DNA of 64,000 nucleotides from Rubrobacter marinus (GTDB lineage: Bacteria; Actinomycetota; Rubrobacteria; Rubrobacterales; Rubrobacteraceae), in assembly GCF_011492965.1 (NCBI RefSeq), contig NZ_CP045121.1:2604001-2668000 (forward strand). The letters are read 5' to 3'. Position numbers and translations under genes: made by a program. Positions 25,849 to 34,521 of the stretch are shown here, in pieces. The notes below the pieces were generated by a model that saw only the letters and a program-made list of their open reading frames with translations, was not told the origin of the DNA and did no database searches. Every line of letters begins with the position of its first letter. Within the stretch, counting starts at the first letter, position 1.

Positions 25849-26652
25849 TTACGGGCGGTTGCGGCCGGTCCTGGCGCCCCAGGAGCCGCCGATGGCCCCG
25901 CCGATAAACGGGACGAGCAGCGCGAGGATGCCGGAGACGGTCAGGATCGTGCCGAGGTTCTGCGGGGCCTCGCCCTGCGCCTGCTGCTGCACGCCGCCCG
26001 GCACGGCCGGGAGCGTCACGCCCTGGAGGTTGTCTATGAGGCTCGCCCCCACGAGCGTGCCTATGATCGCCAGCAGGATCGTCAGCGCCAGCAGCAGGAG
26101 CGGCACGAGCAGGCCGTGCTTGAGCCCCGAGCGGCTCGCCATGCGCCCGGCGACGTAGCCGCCGATGATGAACGCTATGAGGAGCGTCAGGAGCACTCCG
26201 ATAAGGGCGGCCGTCCCGCCCTCGGCGCCGCCGCCGACCCCCATGGCCCCGAGGATCGCGCCGACGATGCCGCCGACGATGCCGCTCAGGATCAAGCTGG
26301 CGCCCAGCGCGGCGAGCAGACCGAAGATCACGCTGATCCAGCTCGTGCCCCTGTCGGAGCTCTCGTCCCGACCGCCGCTGCTCCGCCGCTGCGCGTCTTC
26401 TCGCCCGCCGCGTCCCTCGTCGCGGGAACGGGCCTCGGCGCGCTCCTCGCGCGCCCTGCCGACGCTCCTCGTCCCGCCGCCTTCTTGCGGGTTGTCCATG
26501 TCGCGGCCCTGGGCGTCTATGTTCGGCCCGAGGCTCCCGTCGTCGCGGCCGCCCCTGCGGTTTATCTCCACCGCGTCCGGGTCGTTGCCGTGCGCCTGGG
26601 CCTCCCCGGGCTCCACCGGCCTGCCCTCGTCCCTGTCTCTGTTCCTACCCAT
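25849..26652 (-). CDS. Hydrophilic-N-terminus membrane protein of unknown function
   Basis: 267 residues from ATG 26652, with AAGGGGAG upstream. Residues 1-110 are very polar (Arg/Asp/Gly/Glu-rich) and probably disordered. The rest has about four membrane helices rich in Gly and Ala (SLILSGIVGGIVGAILGAMG, LLTLLIAFIIGGYVAGRMAS), like small YqgE/TIGR04086-type membrane proteins. Its first 29 residues and ribosome-binding site closely match those of the aquaporin upstream (GRPVEPGEA and GNDPDAVE), although the rest is unrelated. Function unknown. Confidence 0.7.
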   Translation of the reverse strand: MGRNRDRDEGRPVEPGEAQAHGNDPDAVEINRRGGRDDGSLGPNIDAQGRDMDNPQEGGGTRSVGRAREERAEARSRDEGRGGREDAQRRSSGGRDESSDRGTSWISVIFGLLAALGASLILSGIVGGIVGAILGAMGVGGGAEGGTAALIGVLLTLLIAFIIGGYVAGRMASRSGLKHGLLVPLLLLALTILLAIIGTLVGASLIDNLQGVTLPAVPGGVQQQAQGEAPQNLGTILTVSGILALLVPFIGGAIGGSWGARTGRNRP

Positions 26653-26786
26653 GTTGCTCCCCTTTCGTTGGTAGATCTACCGTCAGGTGATCCCGTTTTC
26701 TTCCGAGGCCCTCGCCCCGATCCGGCTGCTCCGGCTAACTCCTGAGGCGGCGCCGGATCTTCCGCGTCGCCTCCTCAGTCTAGCCC

Positions 26787-26801
26787 GGGCTCGTCGAGCC
26801 C
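26787..26801 (-). terminator. Short hairpin just after the aquaporin stop
   Basis: GGGCTC (26787-26792), loop GTC, GAGCCC (26796-26801), directly next to the aquaporin TAA. No T tract is present. Confidence 0.35.
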
Positions 26802-27764
26802 TTACGACGGGGCCTCGGTCTGGGCCATGAAGCGGTCGTAGAGAAGCGCGGCCAGCACGCCCCCGACGATGGGCCCCAGGATGTAGAGCCACACGCTCGT
26901 GAAGCTGCCCGACACGATCATCGGCCCCAGGGCACGCGCCGGGTTCACGGCGGCCCCCGTGATCGGGCCCGCAATAAAGATGCCGACCGCTAGCGCGAAG
27001 CCCGCCGCTATCGGGGCGATCGCGGCCGGTGCCCTATCGTCGGTGGCCACCGCCATCACCACGAACACCAGGATGAAGCCGATGAGCACCTCTATTAGGA
27101 ACGCCCGAAGGTCTCCGACGCCCGCCGCGGGGGAAGGGGCCGCGAGCAATGCTTCGCTCCTGCCCGGGCCGCCGAACGTCAGCCAGGTGGCGAGAGCGGC
27201 GAGCACGGCGCCCACGAGCTGCGCCCCCAGGTAGACCGGGACGTACGCCCACGGGAACTTCTTCGCGGCGGCCATCCCCAGGGTAACGGCCGGGTTGACG
27301 TGCGCCCCCGATACGTGACCCACGGCGGCGACCACGGCCGCGAGGGCCAGCCCGAAGGCGAGCGCTATGGCCAGGGAGTCGTAGGCCGCGCCGGCCGTCG
27401 CGCGGCTCAGGATCGCCCCGACCGCGACGGCGGTACCGCCGAACACCAGGATAAAGGTGCCCACGAGCTCGGCCAGCGCCGCCCCGACCAGGTGGGAAGA
27501 GTCGATCTGGCTCCCGTATAGGCCACCGCCGCCCGACTCCTGCTCCTTCTCGTCGAGCGCCTGCCTGGCCCCTCGCCGGGCGAGGTCCTGCAGCACGCGG
27601 GCCTCCTCCGGCGGGGGCGCGGTGGCCGAGGAGGCGACGGATGCCCGGGCACCCCCGTCACCGTCCCCAACCACGCGGCGCACCTCGACGGCGTCCGGGT
27701 CGTTGCCGTAAGCCCGGGCCTCCCCGGGCTCGACCGGCCTGCCCCGGTCTCCGTCTCTACCCAT
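26802..27764 (-). CDS. Aquaporin/MIP-family channel with polar N-terminal extension
   Basis: 320 residues. Both NPA boxes are intact (SGAHVNPAVT, NPA at 157-159; GAAVNPARALGP, NPA at 274-276) within six membrane helices starting near residue 90. The arginine after the second NPA is the selectivity-filter residue of water-type channels. The N-terminal extension of about 85 residues is unusual and begins with the cassette shared with the gene at 25849-26652. GAGGGGAG precedes ATG 27764. Likely water or small-solute flux under osmotic stress. Confidence 0.9.
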   Translation of the reverse strand: MGRDGDRGRPVEPGEARAYGNDPDAVEVRRVVGDGDGGARASVASSATAPPPEEARVLQDLARRGARQALDEKEQESGGGGLYGSQIDSSHLVGAALAELVGTFILVFGGTAVAVGAILSRATAGAAYDSLAIALAFGLALAAVVAAVGHVSGAHVNPAVTLGMAAAKKFPWAYVPVYLGAQLVGAVLAALATWLTFGGPGRSEALLAAPSPAAGVGDLRAFLIEVLIGFILVFVVMAVATDDRAPAAIAPIAAGFALAVGIFIAGPITGAAVNPARALGPMIVSGSFTSVWLYILGPIVGGVLAALLYDRFMAQTEAPS

Positions 27765-27813
27765 GCTGCTCCCCTCTCGTGGTTTGACGGCCGCGGAGCT
27801 ACCGCGCCGATTG

Positions 27814-27852
27814 CCGGAACCTCCGTCCCCGTCTTGGGAGTGGAGGTTCCGG
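27814..27852 (-). terminator. Inverted repeat between the PRC-barrel and aquaporin genes
   Basis: CCGGAACCTCC (27814-27824) pairs perfectly with GGAGGTTCCGG (27842-27852), loop 17. It lies downstream of the PRC-barrel gene and ahead of the aquaporin gene, both on the minus strand, so it may be a terminator or an attenuating structure in the aquaporin leader. Confidence 0.4.
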
Positions 27853-27916
27853 CTGCCCTCCAGGCGGCGGTGCCGCCGGAAGGTTCGCCCCGCGGACGGG
27901 GCTTGGACTGCTTGCG

Positions 27917-28819
27917 CTAGCTCTGCCGCCTGGAGGTGCCGGAGGCGTCATCGATGTCGACCTCCTCCTTGCGCACGTCCTCCTCGACGACCTCCTCGTC
28001 CTGCACCACGTCCTTGCGCACGCGGACCTCTTCCTTGACTACGGCCTGCTTGCCAACGACGACCTCCTCCTCGACCACCGGCACGCTGACCTCGTCCTCG
28101 CCGATCTCGCCGGGGGAGGCGTCGCGGTCCACCGGCACGCGGTCCACCGAGACCTCCTCGCGCTTCTTCGGGACCGCGATCCTCTCGCGCTCGGTCCTCA
28201 CGCGCTTTCTGACGTTGACCTGCCCGGCCTCGCGCTCGCGGACCCCGGCGCGAAGCTCCTCCTCGGAGCGCTGCACCCTCAGCTCGTCCTCGTCCTCGAG
28301 GTCGGAGCCTCTGCTCTGGCGCACGCCCTCGTCGTCCTCCGAGTGACCGCGGAACTCGCCGGACTCGGTGTCGCCCTCGACCATGCCGGGGCCGACCCTG
28401 CCGGCCTCGGCGTCGCCGGAGGTCGTGGCGTCGTCCCGCTCGTAGGCGCCGTAGGAGCCGCGCTCCTCCGTGCCGCTCGCGGCGGAGAGGCCGTAGTACT
28501 CGCGCACCTGGCGCTCGTAGTCGGGCGTGATCTCGTTGTCGTCGTCGAAGTGAGGGGCGTCCTTGACGGTCTGCTTGGGCTGGTTGACCTCGATGAAGCC
28601 CTGGCTCTTGTCGACGGTGCAGGCGTCCAGCGGTACCAGGGTGCTCCTGGTGCCGAAGAAGCCCATCTTCACGCCGATGTACTCGGGCTGGTCGTTCTCG
28701 TCCAGGAAGAGGTCGTCGACTTTGCCGATCTTCTCGCCGTTGGGATCGCGCACCGTGTACCCGGCGTACTCGTCCTCGACGGCCGTGAACCTGTCCGTGC
28801 GCTGCTCGTAATCAGACAT
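27917..28819 (-). CDS. PRC-barrel and YsnF/DUF2382 stress protein
   Basis: 300 residues from ATG 28819 (MSDYEQRTDRF), with AAGG before it. Residues about 15-75 form a PRC-barrel (GYTVRDPNGEKIGKVDDLFLDE, VPLDACTVD). The C-terminal part is the YsnF/DUF2382 domain with alternating Val/Glu/Lys-Arg strands (VNVRKRVRTERERI, VSVPVVEEEVVVGKQAVVKEE). An acidic, low-complexity linker joins them. Such proteins are stress-induced in actinobacteria; the molecular role is not established. Confidence 0.85.
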   Translation of the reverse strand: MSDYEQRTDRFTAVEDEYAGYTVRDPNGEKIGKVDDLFLDENDQPEYIGVKMGFFGTRSTLVPLDACTVDKSQGFIEVNQPKQTVKDAPHFDDDNEITPDYERQVREYYGLSAASGTEERGSYGAYERDDATTSGDAEAGRVGPGMVEGDTESGEFRGHSEDDEGVRQSRGSDLEDEDELRVQRSEEELRAGVREREAGQVNVRKRVRTERERIAVPKKREEVSVDRVPVDRDASPGEIGEDEVSVPVVEEEVVVGKQAVVKEEVRVRKDVVQDEEVVEEDVRKEEVDIDDASGTSRRQS

Positions 28820-29145
28820 CCTTGCTCCCTTGCTCCGTTGCTGTAACCAACACGCCCGCGCTCCTCGCCGGCGCTGCATAACCAGATGTATCCGTTACGG
28901 AGGGTGCGGAACCGCGTTTGAGCACCAAACGGGCCCGGCTGGTACGAAAGGCCCACGTTTGCGGACCACAAGACGTAGGTTCTGGCCCTGGATCCGTAGG
29001 AGAACCGGCCGAGGCCCGCCGTAGAAGACGCCCCCGGGCACGGTTTCGCGTCTCGCCGGCTGCGCCGGTGGAGCCCCGCGTCCGTCGCCGGGCCGTCCGC
29101 CGGAGACGAGGTGTTATGCTGCGAAGACGCCGAGTATAGGGCGAA
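28820..29145. other. Divergent intergenic region, PRC-barrel / histidine kinase
   Basis: 326 bp without a credible gene. The only signal I can support is TATAGG (29135-29140), five bases before the kinase GTG. No clear promoter or dyad is seen for the PRC-barrel gene. Confidence 0.35.
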
Positions 29146-30273
29146 GTGCGAGGTGTCGTGGAGAGGATGCGAAGAACATTGGGGGTCGACGTTTCAGGAA
29201 GCCCGGGAAGAGCCCGGGCGGCGCGGGTGATCGGGGAGAAGACGGGCGAGATCCTCGAGGCGTACGCGCGGCGGCTGGAAGAGGAAGGCAGCCTCCTCAT
29301 TATCGGCCGGGGGAACACGCGCGGGCAGATAGAGAAGCAAGCCCGCGGGGTCTTGGAGCGCGCGGCGAGCGTCCTCAAGGGCGAGGAGAGGTCCCTGCTC
29401 GCGGTGGAGGAGGAGATCTACCGGAACATCGAGGACTCCGAAGAGCCCCTCAACCCGCACCCCGACGAGTCCTTCCGGGCCGGGGTGGCGCTGTGCAAGG
29501 AGACCGTCTCGGTCGTCGTCGACGACCTCACCCCCGGCACCTCGCCGCGCGAGATCGCCGAGATCGCGCTCTCCGTCCAGGAGATCGTCATGGATCGCAT
29601 CTCCCGCATGGTGATGGCCTCCTTCGTGGACTACCTCCTCACCAAGGTCAAGGAGACCCAGGGCGAGGAGCGCAGGCGCTTCTCCCGCGAGCTGCACGAC
29701 CGCCTGGCGCACGAGATGACGGTCGTCGGCCAGTGCCTCGACCTCCACAGGGTCCTGGAGGAGCGGGACCCCCGGAGGGCGCGGGAGAAGCTGGAGCTGG
29801 CGCAGAAGACGACCCGCGAGGCGCTGGAGCTGATGCGCACCTTCGCCCGCGAGCTGCGCGAGACCGAGACCTCCGACGGCTTGAGGATAGCCCTGCAGAA
29901 CCTCATGAGGATCAGCGTCCCCTCCGGCGTCGACTCCGAGGTCGCCTTCGAGGGCGAGGAAGAGCACATGCCCGACTACGTGCGCGACCAGCTCTACATG
30001 ATCCTGCGCGAGGGCGTGCGCAACGCCGTGGCCCACTCCGGCGCGGACAGCATAGTGGTCGAGGTAAAGATCTCCCCGCGCGAGGTCGAAGCCCTCGTCT
30101 GGGACCAAGGCCTCGGCTTCGAGAGCTCGGAGGAGGTCTCGGAGGGCATAGGCCTCTCCTCGATGCGCGAGCGCACCGAGCTTCTCGGCGGCTCCTTCAA
30201 GGTCGCCTCCGGGAAGGAGCGAGGGACGACGCTGGAGGTCCGCCTGCCCCTGATGCGGGAGAAGACCAAGTAG
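29146..30273 (+). CDS. NarL-type sensor histidine kinase (HisKA_3)
   Basis: 375 residues, no membrane segment. Residues about 25-165 are helical and resemble the RsbRD N-terminal sensory domain. The HisKA_3 box ERRRFSRELHDRLAHEMT places the phospho-acceptor at His184. HATPase motifs follow: EGVRNAVAHSGA (N box), WDQGLGF (G1) and EGIGLSSMRER (G2). Cytoplasmic, signal unknown. GTG 29146 follows TATAGG by five bases, so it may be leaderless; an in-frame ATG at 29167 is the alternative. The partner response regulator starts 17 bp after the stop. Confidence 0.85.
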   Translation: MRGVVERMRRTLGVDVSGSPGRARAARVIGEKTGEILEAYARRLEEEGSLLIIGRGNTRGQIEKQARGVLERAASVLKGEERSLLAVEEEIYRNIEDSEEPLNPHPDESFRAGVALCKETVSVVVDDLTPGTSPREIAEIALSVQEIVMDRISRMVMASFVDYLLTKVKETQGEERRRFSRELHDRLAHEMTVVGQCLDLHRVLEERDPRRAREKLELAQKTTREALELMRTFARELRETETSDGLRIALQNLMRISVPSGVDSEVAFEGEEEHMPDYVRDQLYMILREGVRNAVAHSGADSIVVEVKISPREVEALVWDQGLGFESSEEVSEGIGLSSMRERTELLGGSFKVASGKERGTTLEVRLPLMREKTK

Positions 30274-30290
30274 ACGACCGGCCCATAAGG

Positions 30291-30926
30291 GTGCTCCTCG
30301 CGGACGACCACGCGATGGTTCGCGAGGGGATGGCGGAGATGCTCTCCTTGAACGAGGACGTCGAGGTCGTGGCCCAGGCCGGGAACGGCCGGGAGGCCGT
30401 GGCGCTGGCGAAGGAGACAGCGCCCGACGTGGTGATCCTGGACGTCGAGATGCCGGTGATGGGGGCGCAGGCCGCCACCACCCACCTGCTCAGGCTCTCG
30501 CCGGCGCCGAAGATCGTGGTCGTCACCGTGTTCGCCGACCGGCGCCTGGTGCGCGAGCTCCTGGGGCTCGGGGCGAGCGCGTTCCTCACCAAGGGCGCCT
30601 CGTCGCAGGACCTGATCTCCACGGTGCGCTCCGTCGCCCGCGGCACGCCGGGCAACGTGATCGTCTCGGTCCCCCGCGAGGACTACGACGCGGAGGGCCC
30701 CGCCGAGAGCGAGCTCTCCGGCCGCGAGGCCGAGGTCTTGCGCATGGTGGCGCGGGGCGCGGGCAACAAGGAGGTCGCGCAATCCCTCCACGTCTCCGAG
30801 ACCACCGTGAAGCGGCACCTCTCCAACATCTACGACAAGCTCGGGGTGCGTACCAGGGGCGAGGCCGTGAGCAAGGCCGTCTCGGAGGGTTGGATCTCTT
30901 CCTGGGACATCTCCCGCGACGACTAG
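30291..30926 (+). CDS. NarL/LuxR-family response regulator
   Basis: Receiver domain with acidic pair ADDH, phospho-acceptor in VVILDVEMPVMG (Asp51 from this start) and TKGAS Lys region, then a LuxR HTH (LSGREAEVLRMVARGAGNKEVA). The start is uncertain: conserved sequence (PIRVLLADDH) begins before the first standard start codon, GTG 30291, and the frame upstream offers only GTA/ATA codons overlapping the kinase stop. A non-standard start or a missing base upstream is possible. Paired with the upstream kinase. Confidence 0.85.
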   Translation: MLLADDHAMVREGMAEMLSLNEDVEVVAQAGNGREAVALAKETAPDVVILDVEMPVMGAQAATTHLLRLSPAPKIVVVTVFADRRLVRELLGLGASAFLTKGASSQDLISTVRSVARGTPGNVIVSVPREDYDAEGPAESELSGREAEVLRMVARGAGNKEVAQSLHVSETTVKRHLSNIYDKLGVRTRGEAVSKAVSEGWISSWDISRDD

Positions 30927-30999
30927 GAAAGCCCCGAGACCGCCGCGCCGCTCGTCCTCCGAGTGCCGGCGGCAGCGCGTGGGAAGGTACCGCATGCCC

Positions 31000-31950
31000 C
31001 TATAGCCCCAGAAACACCCTTCCGCCGGGGCCGACGCGGGCGTTCGGGGGCTCGCGGTCGACGCCGGAGAGGTCTTCTCCGGCGCCCCTCTGGTAGACGC
31101 GGGGTTCCTCGACGGCGAGGCCGGGGTTCGCGGCGTAGGCCTGCCAGGTGATGCCCTGCCACGTGAACGTCAGGACCACGGCCGGCTCGTCGGCATCCGG
31201 CCCCTCCAGGACGACGTGTACCTCCGGGGAGCCCAAAGACTTCGAGATGGAGCCGACGGAGCGGAGGTGCTCCGACCCGTTGAACAGGTCGATGCCGGCC
31301 CGGATGCGGTTCGCCGGCTCGGCCATGCGCCGCCTCAGCTCGTACTCGAGGTCGAGCTCGGCGCGGAGGCGGTCGATGGTCCCCCTCAGGTCGGAGGCGG
31401 CGGCCTCGCGCTCCTCCAGGTCCCGCTCGAGGCCCTCGATCCTCCGGAGCGCCTCCTCCAGCGCGACGTCCTTGCGCGAGGCCGCGTCCTTGGCCTCGCG
31501 GCCGTAGGCCTCTATCTCCCCCGCCCGCTCCTCCATGAGGGTCTCCAGGCGCTGTATCTCGGCGTCGCGGCGCTCCAGCTCGCGCCCGAGGCGCGCTACC
31601 CGCCGGTCCTGCCCCTCCCGCCGCCTCCTGCGCCGGCGCTCCTCCTCCTCGAACTCCGAGACCCTCTCCCGGAGCCGGTCGCGCTCCTCCTCGAGCTCCC
31701 GGACGCGCGTGCCGCTCGCCTCCGCCCGCACCCGGGCCTCGTCGGCCGCGAGCTTGAGCGTCGAGGTCTCGTCGTAGAGTTCCTTGAGGTGCCGCTTGCG
31801 GGCCTCCAGGCGGCGCCGGAGCTCGCCCTCGTCCGCGGCGCCGTCCGAGAGCGGGATCTCCGCGGTCGCGTCGCCCTCCCCGGGGGCACCGTTCTGCCCC
31901 TCGGGCCCGTGCCGCGGCTCGTCGGCCCCGTTCCCTTCCGGCCGCGCCAT
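31000..31950 (-). CDS. Coiled-coil protein with a small C-terminal domain
   Basis: 316 residues from ATG 31950. Residues about 45-215 are a near-continuous Glu/Arg/Leu coiled coil (RELEEERDRLRERVSEFEEE, GREAKDAASRKDVALEEAL). The last 90 residues form a compact domain with strands such as VHVVLEGPDADEPAVVLTFTW. No known family recognised. It starts four bases after the stop of the peroxiredoxin-like gene, so the two are co-transcribed. A structural or scaffolding role is possible. Confidence 0.7.
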   Translation of the reverse strand: MARPEGNGADEPRHGPEGQNGAPGEGDATAEIPLSDGAADEGELRRRLEARKRHLKELYDETSTLKLAADEARVRAEASGTRVRELEEERDRLRERVSEFEEEERRRRRRREGQDRRVARLGRELERRDAEIQRLETLMEERAGEIEAYGREAKDAASRKDVALEEALRRIEGLERDLEEREAAASDLRGTIDRLRAELDLEYELRRRMAEPANRIRAGIDLFNGSEHLRSVGSISKSLGSPEVHVVLEGPDADEPAVVLTFTWQGITWQAYAANPGLAVEEPRVYQRGAGEDLSGVDREPPNARVGPGGRVFLGL

Positions 31951-31954
31951 AGCC

Positions 31955-32836
31955 TCAGCCCTCCTTGCCGGCCTCTCCGGCGTCGCCGTTCGCGCCGCCG
32001 CCGGCCTCGGGCTTCGCTCCGTCCCCGGCCTCGCGCGCCGCCTTCCGCTCCGCGCGGCGCTTCTCCCGCTCCTCGGGGGAGAGCCTCTTGCGCTCCGCGG
32101 CCGGGGCCTCGCCCGCCGCGCCGTCGCCCGAGGGCTCGTTGGGCTGCTTGAGGGACTTGCCCTCGGCGCGGGCGGCGCGGCGCTCGGCCTTTATGCGCTC
32201 CCGCTCCTCGGCCGACATCTTCTTCGGCTTCTCGGCCTCGGCGGCCGGAGCAGCGGCCTCGCCCTCTGCCTTCTCGGCCCCCTCCGGCGCCTCCTTCGGC
32301 GCCCGGGCGGCGGGTCTCTTCTCGCCCGCGTCGTCCGCCTCGGGCTCCTCGGCCGGTTTGGGGAGGCCGGTGATCTCGGAGACCTTCCGGAGGAGCTCGG
32401 CGGCCTCGGGCCTCTCGCCCGTCCAGGCGTGGGCGATCTTGTGGTCGCCCCCGATCACGAAGGCGGCCGGGCGGGCGTGCTCGTCGCTCTTCCGTCCCTC
32501 CAGGAGGCCGTAGGCGCGCGTGGCGGAGCGGGCGTAGTCGTAGAGGACGTAGCTCTTCAGGCCGCTCTTGCGGAGGAATTCGCGGGCGGCGTCGGGCTCG
32601 GAGACCCCGATGCCGACGACCGTGCCGCCGGCCATGTTGATCTCGTCCTCCAGAGCGGCCAGCTCCCCGAAGTACCGGACGTCTTCCTCGTCCCCCTCGC
32701 CGTAGAAGACCAGGATCACCGGCCCCCGCGCCGTCCTCATGCTCAGCCTGAGTTGCCCGCCCTGGGCGCTGGGAAGGTTGAACTCAGGCGCCTCCGCGCC
32801 GACCTCGGGGACCCCAGCGGTCTTTGTGCGCGCCAC
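31955..32836 (-). CDS. Cysteine-free peroxiredoxin/AhpC-TSA-like protein with charged repeat tail
   Basis: 293 residues from GTG 32836, with GGAGG eight bases ahead. Residues about 8-155 follow the AhpC/TSA fold (VGAEAPEFNLPSAQGGQLRL, VILVFY, AAFVIGGDHKIAHAW). The segment that should hold the peroxidatic Cys reads FYGEGDEEDVRYF, and the whole protein has no cysteine at all, so it cannot be a thiol peroxidase. The tail of about 130 residues has two copies of an EERE-x3-AER-AAR unit. A binding or scaffold role with the co-transcribed coiled-coil protein is likely. Confidence 0.78.
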   Translation of the reverse strand: MARTKTAGVPEVGAEAPEFNLPSAQGGQLRLSMRTARGPVILVFYGEGDEEDVRYFGELAALEDEINMAGGTVVGIGVSEPDAAREFLRKSGLKSYVLYDYARSATRAYGLLEGRKSDEHARPAAFVIGGDHKIAHAWTGERPEAAELLRKVSEITGLPKPAEEPEADDAGEKRPAARAPKEAPEGAEKAEGEAAAPAAEAEKPKKMSAEERERIKAERRAARAEGKSLKQPNEPSGDGAAGEAPAAERKRLSPEEREKRRAERKAAREAGDGAKPEAGGGANGDAGEAGKEG

Positions 32837-32939
32837 GATAACGTCCTCCTCGCCTGTGCGAATAGACCGACCTCGCAATATTACAGGCTGAAGGCCCTCT
32901 TCACCCGGCCCGCGATGGCTGCTCGCCGGACGCCTTTGC

Positions 32940-32953
32940 TATGCTTGGCGCCA
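32940..32953 (+). promoter_or_regulatory. GT4 gene -10 box, leaderless start
   Basis: TATGCT (32940-32945), seven bases, ATG 32953, with no ribosome-binding site. This start is preferred over ATG 32941, which lies inside the -10 box. Confidence 0.5.
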
Positions 32954-34521
32954 TGAAACTTCTCATGACCCACGGCTACATGCTCTCCGGCTCGGGGAGC
33001 AACGTCTACGTTCAGAACCTGTGCAGGGGCCTCGTGAAGGTCGGCCACGACGTCCACCTTCTCTGCCAGGAGCCCGAACCCTTACGCTACGACTTCGTGA
33101 ACGAGCACTACGGGGCTTCGAAGCGGGGCGTCGAGGCCCTGGGCGAGCAGGAGACGCCCTACGCGGGCCGCTGCGCCGTCTACAACCCCGACGTCGGCGA
33201 CCTGCTGCCGGTCTACGTCTACGACGACTACCCCGGCTGGCGCGTGAAGACCTTTCTGGACCTCGACGAGGAGGAGCTGGAGCGCTACCTCTCGGGGAAC
33301 GTGGAGGCGGTGAGGACGGTGCTGGAGCGCTCCGGGGCCACGGGCGTCGTCACGAACCACTCCGTGCCGGGGCCGGAGATCGCGCGCGTCGCCCTCGACG
33401 GTACGGGCGTCTCGTACACGAGCATCGTCCACGGCAGCTGCCTCCAGTACGTGGCGCGCAGGAGCGAGCGGTACATGGAGATCGCGGGCTCGGGGCTCGC
33501 CGGGGCGACGAGCATCGTCGCGCTCTCCTCGCACAGCGCGGGCACCATCGCCGAGGACTTCCCGAAGCTCTCGGACAGGACCCTCGCCGTCCCCGGCGGC
33601 GTGGACACCGACCTCTTCCGCCCCGACCGGCTCGACCTCTCGGTGACGGAGTCCCTGACGGGCGGGCCCGGCCGCGGCCCCGAGCAGGCGGAGAGGCTGC
33701 GCACCGTGCTCGACGGCGGCGAGGCCCGTGACGCGGAAGACCTGGCGCGCGAGCTCGCGGCGGTCTCGGCCTCCTACGAGCCGCGCAAGCATGACCGGGA
33801 CGCCGGGGAGCGCATACGCGCGGTGCTCGGCTCCGGCGACCCGGTCGTCGTCTACGTCGGGAAGCTGATCCACTCCAAAGGCGTCCACTCCCTGCTCTCG
33901 GCGTTCGCCAGGGCGCGCGAGGGGACGGGCGCGCGCCTGCTCGTGATCGGCTACGGCACCTTCCGCGAGGGCCTCGAAGCCCTGGTCCACGCTCTCTCGA
34001 CGGGGAACCGGGGCGCCGTCGAGGCCCTCGTCGAGGGGGGCCGGCTCTTCGAGGGCGGTCCCCCCTCGACGATGGAGCACTTCGAGCTCTCCGAGAATCT
34101 CTTGCGGGCCGCGAAGGGGATGGAGGAGTACGTCGAGTTCGTCGGCCCGCTCTACCACGAGGAGCTCTCGCGCGTCCTGCCGGCGGCGGAAGTGGCGGTG
34201 GTCCCCTCGATCTTCCCAGAGACCTTCGGCCTGGTGGCGGCCGAGTTCGGGGCGAGCGGGGTGCCCCCCTTCGTCGCCGACCACTCGGGGCTCAGGGAGG
34301 CGGGCGGGTTCGTGGGCAAGGGGCTCCCCTTCGAGCCCCGCGTCAGCCTCGAAGGCGGCTTCGAGGAAAACCTGGCGCGCGCCCTCTCGGGCTACCTCTC
34401 GCTCCCGGAGGACGAGCGGCGGGGGTGCCGCGAGACCGTGCGGCAAAACGCCGTCGAGGACCTGAGCTGGGGGGCGCTGGCCGAGAGGATCGCGGAGCTC
34501 GCCGCGGGGACCTTTCGCTAG
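32953..34521 (+). CDS. GT4-type glycosyltransferase
   Basis: 522 residues. GT-B fold: N-terminal domain from MKLLMTHGYMLSGSGSNVYV, C-terminal nucleotide-sugar site with VVYVGKLIHSKGVHSLL and the EPE-like motif FPETFGLVAAE followed by FGASGVPP. An insert of about 70 residues precedes the second domain (GPGRGPEQAERLRTV onward). A retaining transferase, probably for a cell-surface glycan or glycolipid; donor and acceptor unknown. Its TAG forms a CTAG shared with the convergent mnhG stop. Confidence 0.85.
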   Translation: MKLLMTHGYMLSGSGSNVYVQNLCRGLVKVGHDVHLLCQEPEPLRYDFVNEHYGASKRGVEALGEQETPYAGRCAVYNPDVGDLLPVYVYDDYPGWRVKTFLDLDEEELERYLSGNVEAVRTVLERSGATGVVTNHSVPGPEIARVALDGTGVSYTSIVHGSCLQYVARRSERYMEIAGSGLAGATSIVALSSHSAGTIAEDFPKLSDRTLAVPGGVDTDLFRPDRLDLSVTESLTGGPGRGPEQAERLRTVLDGGEARDAEDLARELAAVSASYEPRKHDRDAGERIRAVLGSGDPVVVYVGKLIHSKGVHSLLSAFARAREGTGARLLVIGYGTFREGLEALVHALSTGNRGAVEALVEGGRLFEGGPPSTMEHFELSENLLRAAKGMEEYVEFVGPLYHEELSRVLPAAEVAVVPSIFPETFGLVAAEFGASGVPPFVADHSGLREAGGFVGKGLPFEPRVSLEGGFEENLARALSGYLSLPEDERRGCRETVRQNAVEDLSWGALAERIAELAAGTFR

